NCBI RefSeq assembly: GCF_002868715.1
Contig: NZ_PKLZ01000007.1
Span: forward strand, 297,314-361,313
DNA from: Kineobactrum sediminis
GTDB lineage: Bacteria; Pseudomonadota; Gammaproteobacteria; Pseudomonadales; Halieaceae
DNA: 64,000 bases
Direction of reading: 5' to 3'
The position numbers and the translations under genes were made by a program. The notes beneath the pieces are model-generated. The model was not told where the DNA came from, did no database searches, and worked only from the letters and a program-made list of their open reading frames with translations. Numbering within the stretch: the first letter of the stretch is position 1; each line of letters begins with the position of its first letter. Below are positions 56,652-64,000 of the stretch, piece after piece.

Positions 56652-58103
56652 ATGGAAACCCTGCCGCTTTTTTTAAAACTGGACGAGGTCTGCGTGGTGC
56701 TGATCGGCGGCGGGCAGGTGGCCACACGCAAGGCGAGGCTGCTGGTCAGCGCCGGCGCGGCACTGACCGTGATCGCGCCTGAGATCACCCCGGAATTGCA
56801 GGATTTGCTGGGGCTTGGCACCGCTGATGTGCCAGTGCAGGCGACGCCTGCCGATAACCGACACCAGTGGTTACCCGAGCCATACGCCGGAGTAGAGCAG
56901 CTGTTGGGCGCACGGCTGGTGATTGTGGCAACGCCGGACCGGGCAGTGAATGCCCTGGTATCCGAACAGGCTTGCGCCCACAACATTCTGGTTAATGTGG
57001 TGGATTCTCCCGCGCTATGCACGTTCCTGTTCCCGGCAATCGTTGACCGTTCGCCGCTGGTGATCGCGATTGGCAGCAACGGCGGCAGCCCGGTGCTGGC
57101 ACGCCAGGTGCGCCGGCGTATTGAAGCCATGGTGCCGGCAACCTATGGGCGACTTGCCGCCTTTGCCCGTCGCCTGCGTACCACGGTGGCCACAGCATTG
57201 CCGGATGTGGAACTGCGCCGGCGCTTCTGGGAGCAGATTATCGATGGCCCCATTGCCGGCAAGGTGCTCAGCGGGCGCGAGGCGGAAGCCAGTGTCGATC
57301 TCGAGACATTGCTGCAAGCCCAGCAGCACAACCCGGAAACCCTTACCCACGGCGAAGTCTATCTGATCGGCGCAGGCCCGGGTGACCCCGACCTGATGAC
57401 CTTCAAGGCGCTGCGCCTGCTGCAGGCTGCCGACGTAGTGCTCTATGACCGTTTGGTTAACCCCCTGATCCTCGATATGGCGCGCCGCGATGCGGACCGT
57501 ATCTATGTGGGCAAGCGACGGGCCGAACACAGTGTGCCGCAGCCCGCAATCAACCAGCAGTTGCTGGAGCTTGCCCGCCAGGGCAGGCGGGTGGCACGGC
57601 TCAAGGGCGGGGACCCCTTCATTTTCGGGCGCGGTGGTGAAGAGATTGAGCTGCTGGCCGAACACGGCATTCCGTTCCAGGTAGTGCCCGGCATCACTGC
57701 CGCTTCGGGGGCCGCATGCTACGCCGGTATTCCGCTTACCCACCGCGACTACGCCCAGTCGGTACGCTTTGTTGCCGGGCACCTGAAGGCCGGCCAGGAA
57801 GAACACGACTGGCAGGCCTTCAGTTCGCCCACGGAAACCCTGGTGTTTTATATGGGCCTTTCCGCGTTGGATAAAATCTGCCAACAGCTGCAGGCCCACG
57901 GACGCTCACCAACAACGCCGGTAGCGGTTATCGAGCGCGCCACACTGCCAGAGCAACGTATCCTGGTCGGTACTCTGGACACCATTGAAGATATAGTTGC
58001 TGCCGCAAGGCCAACAGCCCATACACTGATCATCGTCGGTGAGGTAGTGCGACTGCAGCGCGATTTGTACTGGTTCGGCAATACTCCCGCCAACGGCTCC
58101 TAG
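56652..58103 (+). CDS. cysG: Siroheme synthase CysG (trifunctional)
   Basis: The 483-residue protein joins an N-terminal precorrin-2 dehydrogenase/ferrochelatase domain (residues 1-210, GGGQVATRKA) to a C-terminal uroporphyrinogen-III methyltransferase domain (about 230-475, LIGAGPGDPDLMT, LKGGDPFIFGRGGEE). It makes siroheme for sulfite and nitrite reduction. Its last four bases overlap the convergent cti stop. Confidence 0.96.
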   Translation: METLPLFLKLDEVCVVLIGGGQVATRKARLLVSAGAALTVIAPEITPELQDLLGLGTADVPVQATPADNRHQWLPEPYAGVEQLLGARLVIVATPDRAVNALVSEQACAHNILVNVVDSPALCTFLFPAIVDRSPLVIAIGSNGGSPVLARQVRRRIEAMVPATYGRLAAFARRLRTTVATALPDVELRRRFWEQIIDGPIAGKVLSGREAEASVDLETLLQAQQHNPETLTHGEVYLIGAGPGDPDLMTFKALRLLQAADVVLYDRLVNPLILDMARRDADRIYVGKRRAEHSVPQPAINQQLLELARQGRRVARLKGGDPFIFGRGGEEIELLAEHGIPFQVVPGITAASGAACYAGIPLTHRDYAQSVRFVAGHLKAGQEEHDWQAFSSPTETLVFYMGLSALDKICQQLQAHGRSPTTPVAVIERATLPEQRILVGTLDTIEDIVAAARPTAHTLIIVGEVVRLQRDLYWFGNTPANGS

Positions 58104-60406
58104 TAGCCGTGGTAGCGGTTGTAGTCAAACATTCCGGCTGCGAGTGGATCCTGAGCGCGTTGCAATGTGTGGAAACGATCGCTCACTGCCCAGAACCACG
58201 GTGAGGTGCGCAAAACACCATAGCGATAACGCAACAGGTCCATATCCTCCTCGTCCTGCAGGGCAAGAATATCCGCCACGAACAGCGGCACCTGTTTTTC
58301 ATGAACCTGAAAAAACTGATTCGGATGAGCGCCAATAAATCCGGCCGCCACGGTCACCGCGTCCTCTTCCGGTAATCTGCGTTCTTCTTCCTGAAACAGC
58401 TGGGCGATATTGCTGTAGCCGGCATCGTGCAACAGGGTATAGGCCTCGTTGCGGCGCCCGCCAATCACGTTGATGAAACTGACCGCCGGCAGAAAGCGAT
58501 TATGGGCACCGCGCGTTGCCTGCAAGCGGTCAAAGGCATCGGCCATAGTGCCGCTGGCAGTACGCCGGTAATCAAAGTTGGCCGCATTCGCGCCGTGAAT
58601 ATGCTCGCGCATCCAGCCCAGGAATTCAGCCTTCGGGTCTGCGCTGGTATAGGGCAGGGGGCTTTCGCGTTCAATAACAGCAGACTGGGTGAAAACGTGG
58701 TCCCGGGCAGATTTGGGGGCATCCCGGTACCAGTAATCCCGCAATGGCTGACGCGTATCGGCGGGTAAAAACATCAGGAAGTTGAACTCGCCCTCCATGC
58801 GCAGGAAGTCCATATACAGCCGCGATTCCAGCTGGTGCGACACCGCGCCGTAAACATCAAAGCCGGCTACCAGCAGGTAATGGATCCGCTCCAGCAGGGA
58901 GTAGGTGATGACCCAGGCGGTCTTGGGCGTGTCGCCCACGAACCCCTTGACCACCGACGCCGTATCAATATGGCGAAAAATCGTCAGCGAGGCATTGGGG
59001 TTGACTCCGTCGCCATCCCAGATAGTGTCTATCCCGGGTGCACGTCCATTTTCCCGGTACTGCGTATCCAGATACGTGGCCTTTGCACTTTCATAACGTT
59101 TGTGCGCGCGCGCATAACGGCGCCAGGCCAGCAAATCAATGACCGAACCCGTGCGCGCGCCGGGCAGGCGCAAATTATCACTCTCGCGCTGGAGGAATGC
59201 GGCATCAACTTCCGGGTCCATGGCATCCGGGTCCATGAACATCACCCAGAATCGATCCTCAATAACGTTGAGCGCAATCTGGCCGCGGCAGACAGGGCCC
59301 TTGATGAAATTCATGATGGTGAATTCCGCATCCTCCAGCAGAAACCGGTAGCGGTTACGCACCGGGATTGCGGCAAAATTGCGAAAGGGATTGCCGGCGA
59401 ACCGGGGGTCGTAGTCGGGGAGTGTGGCGACACTATAATCTGCCTCCAGAAACAATTGCCGATACCAATCCCTGCGTGCCCGGTCAAAACGGTAGGGCTG
59501 GTGGCTTTTGGCCGCCACCACAATCGGCATGCGCTGTAGTCGGTAATAAAACTCGCTGGTGCCCGGATCATCATAGGGGCGACGGCTATTAATTATTTCG
59601 AGGGGGGTGCCCGGCGCGGTATATGAACGCACCACCCGGAACCAATCCGGTGAATCAACAGTTTCCAGATATAGAGCCGCAAGAAACAGGTGTTCGTACA
59701 GATAACGCGCCATCAACCGACTCTTATCGTCCGGCACATTGAGAAAGTGCTCCCAGGCAGCCACTTCATCTTCTACCCGAACAGACAATGGTGCTTGCGC
59801 CGGAGCGCGGGCGCCATCGCGCAGCCATTGTGTCAGTAACTGGTGCTCCTCCGGCTTCAGCCCGGGCAGACCGTAGGGCATACCCCAGAGCGGGTATTCC
59901 CGGGCAAACTCATCAAACTCGCCCGATTTGGGACATTGTTGATCCCGATGCAGGTCAAAATCGAAACCCTCGGGCAAATCGCCGCCCACAGGCATGGGGT
60001 GTTCCTGCTTCAGGGTGAGCAGGCGGTATAGGGTGCCACGCTCTGCCGAGGTTTCATCCAGAACCGGGTAAAAGCCTTTCTCCCGCCATGCCTCAGTACT
60101 ATGGGCATCATCAAACAGCCGGGTTAAATCCCCCGCCAGCAATCGGGTGGAATCATATACCAGTGTCTTACTGGCGCCGCGGACCAGGCCTTCATGCGCC
60201 TCCAGCTTGAGTTGGCAGGGGGCGTCATAACAGGCGTGACAGACCACGCAGCGTTGCTGGAGAATTTTTTGGGCGCGGGCATCGGCGTTGAGGCTGTCAT
60301 CTGCTTCAGCTGCCGCCAGGGAAGCATTTCCCAATAGCATCGACAGCACTGTTGCCCCGCCGCATAGCGACCTCGAAAACCGCCGCAGGTAGCCGGGAAT
60401 GTGCAT
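58100..60406 (-). CDS. cti: Fatty acid cis/trans isomerase (Cti)
   Basis: The 768-residue periplasmic protein has an N-terminal signal peptide (cleavage near LAAAEA) and a cytochrome c-type heme motif CVVCHAC in the first 70 residues, the hallmark of Cti. It isomerises cis-unsaturated fatty acids in phospholipids to trans in the face of solvent or heat stress. It is convergent with cysG and divergent from the TRIC-like gene. Confidence 0.93.
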   Translation of the reverse strand: MHIPGYLRRFSRSLCGGATVLSMLLGNASLAAAEADDSLNADARAQKILQQRCVVCHACYDAPCQLKLEAHEGLVRGASKTLVYDSTRLLAGDLTRLFDDAHSTEAWREKGFYPVLDETSAERGTLYRLLTLKQEHPMPVGGDLPEGFDFDLHRDQQCPKSGEFDEFAREYPLWGMPYGLPGLKPEEHQLLTQWLRDGARAPAQAPLSVRVEDEVAAWEHFLNVPDDKSRLMARYLYEHLFLAALYLETVDSPDWFRVVRSYTAPGTPLEIINSRRPYDDPGTSEFYYRLQRMPIVVAAKSHQPYRFDRARRDWYRQLFLEADYSVATLPDYDPRFAGNPFRNFAAIPVRNRYRFLLEDAEFTIMNFIKGPVCRGQIALNVIEDRFWVMFMDPDAMDPEVDAAFLQRESDNLRLPGARTGSVIDLLAWRRYARAHKRYESAKATYLDTQYRENGRAPGIDTIWDGDGVNPNASLTIFRHIDTASVVKGFVGDTPKTAWVITYSLLERIHYLLVAGFDVYGAVSHQLESRLYMDFLRMEGEFNFLMFLPADTRQPLRDYWYRDAPKSARDHVFTQSAVIERESPLPYTSADPKAEFLGWMREHIHGANAANFDYRRTASGTMADAFDRLQATRGAHNRFLPAVSFINVIGGRRNEAYTLLHDAGYSNIAQLFQEEERRLPEEDAVTVAAGFIGAHPNQFFQVHEKQVPLFVADILALQDEEDMDLLRYRYGVLRTSPWFWAVSDRFHTLQRAQDPLAAGMFDYNRYHGY

Positions 60407-60492
60407 AATCGTACCAATGAGGGTTAGGGTGATGGAATCATAACACGCATAATTACCGCACCGTGCCAGATCTACCTACGCAAGGAGCACAC

Positions 60493-61125
60493 ATGGAGAC
60501 CGAGATCATTATCTATACCTTTGATCTTTTGGGTATCGCCGTTTTCGCCATCAGCGGGGCATTGGCAGCGGCCCAAAAGCGCCTGGATATCCTCGGGTTT
60601 ATCCTGTTCGGAACCATCACCGGTATCGGTGGCGGCACACTTCGCGACCTGTTGTTGCAAACCAACGAAGTGTTCTGGATCGGCAATACCACCTATCTGT
60701 GGGTTTGTATCGGCGCCAGCGTAGCGACCTGGTTCCTGGCGCACTTGTTTCTGTCCCTCCGTACCTTGCTCCTATGGGCCGATGCCCTGGGGCTGGCGCT
60801 GTTCAGCGTGCTGGGAGCGCAGAAAGCCCTGGCCTGGGACGCGCCCCTGCTGGTGGCCATCGGCATGGGAATGATGACTGCCACCTTTGGTTCGCTGATC
60901 CGCGACAGCCTGCTCGGCCGTCCACCGGTACTGCTGGAACCGGACATTTATGTCACCGCGGCAGCACTGGGGGCAGTCAGTTACGTGCTGATGACAAGCC
61001 AGGGCGCAAGTCCCGACCTGGCGCTTCCACTGGCCGTCGCCGCTGCCTTTGGCCTGCGCGCCGGAGGTATCGTCTTCCGTTGGCGGCTCACCAAATACAG
61101 ACCGCGGTGGGTCGGGTCTAGCTAG
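60493..61125 (+). CDS. TRIC-like/YadS-family trimeric cation channel protein
   Basis: The 210-residue membrane protein has two repeats of three helices with GGGTLRDLLL and TATFGSLIRDSLLGRPP motifs, the signature of the UPF0126/TRIC family. It probably forms a small cation channel in the inner membrane. The ATG at 60493 has AAGGAG just upstream and removes a poor 10-residue extension. Confidence 0.88.
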   Translation: METEIIIYTFDLLGIAVFAISGALAAAQKRLDILGFILFGTITGIGGGTLRDLLLQTNEVFWIGNTTYLWVCIGASVATWFLAHLFLSLRTLLLWADALGLALFSVLGAQKALAWDAPLLVAIGMGMMTATFGSLIRDSLLGRPPVLLEPDIYVTAAALGAVSYVLMTSQGASPDLALPLAVAAAFGLRAGGIVFRWRLTKYRPRWVGSS

Positions 61126-61180
61126 GTCGGGCCGCGTAGGTCGGGCCGCGCAGGTCGGGCCGCGCAGGTCAGGTCGCGTC
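61125..61180 (+). repeat. 14-bp tandem repeat, four units
   Basis: Four consecutive units of GGTCGGGCCGCGYA occupy the gap between the convergent TRIC-like gene and rimK: two identical, one differing by a single base, and one more diverged. The array begins at the last base of the TRIC stop codon. It may be a replication-slippage array or a species-specific dispersed repeat. Confidence 0.85.
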
Positions 61181-61183
61181 TCG

Positions 61184-62101
61184 CTAGCCTTTACCCACCG
61201 GTTTGTTGGGCCCGGCCAGCGCATCTTTTTCGATGTAGGCAATGATCTTGCCGGCGATATCGATACCGGTCGCCCGCTCAATGCCTTCCAGGCCGGGAGA
61301 AGAATTCACTTCAATCACCAGCGGCCCGTGAGCAGAACGCAGGATATCCACGCCAGCCAGGTCGAGGCCCATCACCTTCGCTGCCTTGACCGCCAGGCGA
61401 CGCTCGTCGGGGCGAAGTTTGATGACTTCGGCGGTGCCACCGCGGTGCAGATTGGAGCGATACTCTCCTTTTGCCGCCTTGCGCTGCATGGCCGCGATCA
61501 CTTTGTCGCCAACAACAAAGCAGCGGATGTCCGAGCCACCCGCTTCCTTGATGAACTCCTGGACCAGGAAATCAGAGCCGATACCCCGAAAAGCGTTGAT
61601 CAGGGCTTCCGCCGCTTTCTTGGTTTCCGCCAGCAATACACCGTTGCCGTGTGTACTCTCGGTGAGCTTGAGGATCAGCGGGGCACCACCCACGGATTCG
61701 ATCAGCTTATCAGTGGCACGAGCGGAGTGCGCATAACTGGTTACCGGCTGGCCGCAGCCACGGCGCGCCAGTAGCTGGTGTGCGCGCAACTTGTCACGAG
61801 AGCGGGTAATGGCAATCGACTCGTTAATGGAATAGACATGGCCGACCTCGAACTGGCGCAATACGGCACAGCCGTAGGAGGTGATGCTGGCGCCGATGCG
61901 GGGGATCAGGGCATCAAACTCCAGGGTCTCTACCCGTTCTGCTGAATGCTGATAGGTTACGGTGGGGTCATTGGCGGTAATATTCATGTAGCATTTCAGG
62001 ACATCGACTACGCTGGCATCATGTCCTCGTGCCTTTGCCGCTTCCAGCAACCTGCGGGTTGAATAAAGCCTGCGGTTCCTCGAAAGGATACCAATTTTCA
62101 T
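61184..62101 (-). CDS. rimK: RimK-type ATP-grasp ligase (ribosomal S6 modification)
   Basis: The 305-residue protein has the RimK N-terminus (MKIGILSRN), the [13 protein letters not shown] segment, and the ATP-grasp motifs [12 protein letters not shown] and [14 protein letters not shown]. It adds glutamate residues to the C-terminus of ribosomal protein S6, or acts on a related acceptor. Full length; transcribed alone. Confidence 0.92.
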   Translation of the reverse strand: MKIGILSRNRRLYSTRRLLEAAKARGHDASVVDVLKCYMNITANDPTVTYQHSAERVETLEFDALIPRIGASITSYGCAVLRQFEVGHVYSINESIAITRSRDKLRAHQLLARRGCGQPVTSYAHSARATDKLIESVGGAPLILKLTESTHGNGVLLAETKKAAEALINAFRGIGSDFLVQEFIKEAGGSDIRCFVVGDKVIAAMQRKAAKGEYRSNLHRGGTAEVIKLRPDERRLAVKAAKVMGLDLAGVDILRSAHGPLVIEVNSSPGLEGIERATGIDIAGKIIAYIEKDALAGPNKPVGKG

Positions 62102-62198
62102 ACATATTTCCTGGGGTGATGTGGATTACCTGCGCATCATAGCTTGAATGCCGGCTATTTACACAATCACTCGCCAGGAAAGGGGCAGGGGAGAGGCA

Positions 62199-63467
62199 TT
62201 ACCGGATGTAATCGAGTTTCTGGTTGAGCATTTCCGGGGTCACCAGCACCACTCCTTCGGGCGACACTTCAAAGCGCTGGCGGTCGTGCTCCGGGTCAAG
62301 GCCGATCACCGTACCGGGGGCGAGCACGCAGCCGGTCTCGATAACGGCTTTATGTACCTGGCAACGGGCCCCTATGACTACGCGAGGTAATACCACGGAA
62401 TATTCTACCCGCGAGGATTCCTCTGCCCGAACGTTCGAAAACAGCACCGAATGACGGATGTAGGCACCGGAGATAACACAGCCGGTGGTGACCATGGAAT
62501 CCACCGCCATGCCTCTGCGACCCTCATCATCGAATACGAATTTAGCCGGCGGCCCCTGTTCCTGAAAGGTGCGGATAGGCCACTTGGTATCAAACAGGTC
62601 CAGCTCCGGCAACACGCCAATGAGCTCCTGGTTGGCCGCCCAGTAGGTATCAAGGGTACCAACATCGCGCCAGTAGGCGCGTTCGCCGGTGCGCGGATCT
62701 CTGAACGGGGACGCAAACACCCGATCCTCTTCTACCGCACGAGGCAACAGGTCGATACCGAAATCGTGCGCGGAATCAAAAATATCGTTGTCATGCTGCA
62801 GGCGGTCAATCAGGTAATCCGCATTGAACACATAGATGCCCATGGAAACGAGAGCGGTATCTGGCCGGCCGGGCATTGGCTTGGGTTCTGCCGGCTTCTC
62901 TCGAAATGCCGAGACCTGGCCGTCTTCCTCGATCTCAATCACCCCAAACGCGGTAGCCTCAGCCACAGGCACTTCCATGCAGCCCACCGTAACATCAGCG
63001 CGGTTCTCCACATGGGTTGCCAGCATCGAACCGTAGTCCATTTTGTAGATATGGTCACCACCCAGAACCAGCACGAACCGGGGATCGTGCGCTCGGATGA
63101 TATCGATATTCTGGTACACCGCATCTGCGGTGCCGTTATACCAGGACTCACTGGTGCGCTGTTGTGCGGGCAGCAATTCTATGAATTCGCCCAACTCACC
63201 CCGCATGAATCCCCAGCCCAGGTTCAGGTGGCGAATAAGGGATTGGGCCTTGTACTGGGTAAGAACACCAATACGACGGATTCCCGAGTTCACACAGTTG
63301 GACAACGGGAAGTCGATAATGCGCATATTGCCGCCAAAAGGCACCGCCGGTTTGGCGCGCTGGGTGGTCAGACCACCCAGGCGACTACCACGTCCGCCTG
63401 CCAGCACCAGTGCCAGCGTGTCACGGGTAAGGGCGCTGACATAACGATCCGGGTAGTGAAAACTCAT
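62199..63467 (-). CDS. glgC: Glucose-1-phosphate adenylyltransferase (ADP-glucose synthase)
   Basis: The 422-residue enzyme has the nucleotide-binding LAGGRGSRLGGLTTQRAKPA motif, GTADAVYQN, the catalytic GDHIYKMDY and FGVIEIEEDG segments, and a C-terminal left-handed beta-helix for allosteric control. It makes ADP-glucose for glycogen. The start at 63467 gives the normal N-terminus. No other glg gene lies in the window. The small gene upstream ends 2 bases before this start. Confidence 0.96.
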   Translation of the reverse strand: MSFHYPDRYVSALTRDTLALVLAGGRGSRLGGLTTQRAKPAVPFGGNMRIIDFPLSNCVNSGIRRIGVLTQYKAQSLIRHLNLGWGFMRGELGEFIELLPAQQRTSESWYNGTADAVYQNIDIIRAHDPRFVLVLGGDHIYKMDYGSMLATHVENRADVTVGCMEVPVAEATAFGVIEIEEDGQVSAFREKPAEPKPMPGRPDTALVSMGIYVFNADYLIDRLQHDNDIFDSAHDFGIDLLPRAVEEDRVFASPFRDPRTGERAYWRDVGTLDTYWAANQELIGVLPELDLFDTKWPIRTFQEQGPPAKFVFDDEGRRGMAVDSMVTTGCVISGAYIRHSVLFSNVRAEESSRVEYSVVLPRVVIGARCQVHKAVIETGCVLAPGTVIGLDPEHDRQRFEVSPEGVVLVTPEMLNQKLDYIR

Positions 63468-63468
63468 A

Positions 63469-63693
63469 TCAGCGACGCCACTCCGCCTGCAAACCCAGGC
63501 ATTCGTCCCGCCACGGACATTGTGAATCGGTACAGGTAAAGCGACGCTCGGTGGCAAAACACGGCTCGATTCCCTGTTCAGCCTGTAAAGACCAGATTTC
63601 CCAGCGATCCGCGGTTCGTATGGGAATTGAATCGTACGCCCGTGCCGCAAATTCCTGGACGGCGCTTTCGTCGCGAAGATTTGTAACAGACAT
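63469..63693 (-). CDS. Small four-cysteine protein coupled to glgC
   Basis: The 74-residue protein has four Cys in its C-terminal half (CFATERRFTC, then CPWRDEC), a spacing that could bind zinc or an Fe-S cluster. I do not recognise the family. AAGGAG precedes the ATG at a good distance. Its stop is 1 base before the glgC start, so glgC is probably translated in coupling with it, and a regulatory role is possible. Confidence 0.65.
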   Translation of the reverse strand: MSVTNLRDESAVQEFAARAYDSIPIRTADRWEIWSLQAEQGIEPCFATERRFTCTDSQCPWRDECLGLQAEWRR

Positions 63694-64000
63694 GTTTGTA
63701 GCTCCTTCCAGTTGAGTGATGTAAAAAAGTGATGTGAAAAATTGTGGGCTTTCTACCTTTAAGGCTAGACGCGAATCCGGGGATGGCATTGACGTATATC
63801 AATACGCACCAGTTTTGGGTTTGCCGCAATCGCAAGCGCATTGAAAAAGATCATTGCCAGCGACCGTTACGTTTATGAGCATAGTTCAGAATTTTCAGGT
63901 TCGCGGAAGAAAATAAGCGTCGAAACCCTGTAAAACATGTCTGCGGCTTCAATCGCAAAAGAATCCACATATGCGCATAATATATAAGGCATCATCCAGT
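63694..64000. other. Upstream region of the small protein/glgC operon, window edge
   Basis: These 307 bases are AT-rich with no ORF that looks coding on either strand. The promoter of the glgC operon must lie here, but no pair of boxes stands out. Confidence 0.4.

Noticed and set aside
57015..57899. 294-residue minus-strand ORF opposite cysG
   Set aside because: Antisense to cysG; no family character.

Overview
The window looks like a chromosomal segment of a marine gammaproteobacterium close to the Halieaceae/Cellvibrionales. The support is the core-gene order clpS-clpA-infA-bpt-aat-trxB-ftsK-lolA-rarA-crcB-serS-cysG, which I recall as the arrangement around these genes in Pseudomonas. FabY-type ketoacyl synthase, a TonB receptor and lipid/steroid-type acyl-CoA catabolic genes fit the same picture. 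Taxonomy is inferred from gene content only.

Layout. (1) 1-8.6 kb: the tail of a RIO1-like kinase gene, an extradiol dioxygenase, then a divergent catabolic operon: two DUF35/OB-fold proteins, two thiolase-like proteins without the usual nucleophilic Cys, an acyl-CoA synthetase, two crotonases and a nitroreductase. It resembles steroid side-chain degradation (Ltp2/ChsH2, FadD19 and EchA19-type proteins). (2) 8.6-21.0 kb: RibB with a degenerate GTP cyclohydrolase II-like domain, acetyl-CoA acetyltransferase, a GlxA-type AraC regulator, FabY, a TonB-dependent receptor, YdjA nitroreductase, a dienoyl-CoA isomerase, a lipoprotein, a YbfF esterase, a DUF3301 protein and a LysE-type exporter. (3) 21.4-22.2 kb: queD and tRNA-Val(TAC)-tRNA-Asp(GTC) behind a near-consensus promoter. 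(4) 22.26-24.78 kb: nested, decayed insertion sequences. An IS1182-like element with perfect 15-bp inverted repeats and a CTAG duplication sits inside the eighth codon region of an ISL3-type transposase gene.

(5) 25.2-42.5 kb is the most interesting part. A 10.2-kb gene encodes a 3408-residue LEPR-motif surface/secreted protein with a metzincin-like motif and many RTX-type calcium repeats. It is followed on the same strand by four genes that look like a dedicated export machine: a GAF-domain protein fused to an HlyD-type membrane fusion domain, a PqqD-like/M50 site-2-protease/HlyD-like fusion, a shortened SecA-like ATPase, and a periplasmic adaptor. No ABC transporter, RND pump or TolC gene is present in the window. 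I propose this as a candidate secretion system combining SecA-like, intramembrane-protease and adaptor parts. (6) 42.6-44.3 kb: an orphan small protein, a possible 57-residue ORF and a Fic AMP-transferase-like protein close the accessory region.

(7) 44.8-58.1 kb is the conserved core block: N-degron proteolysis (ClpS, ClpA, Bpt, Aat), IF-1, thioredoxin reductase, FtsK, LolA, RarA, CrcB, SerS, CysG. (8) 58.1-64 kb: fatty-acid cis/trans isomerase, a TRIC-like channel, a 14-bp tandem repeat, RimK-like ligase, GlgC and a small four-Cys protein coupled to it. GC is visibly lower in 24.8-42.5 kb than in the flanks, which together with the tRNA pair and IS remnants suggests that the secretion locus was acquired horizontally.
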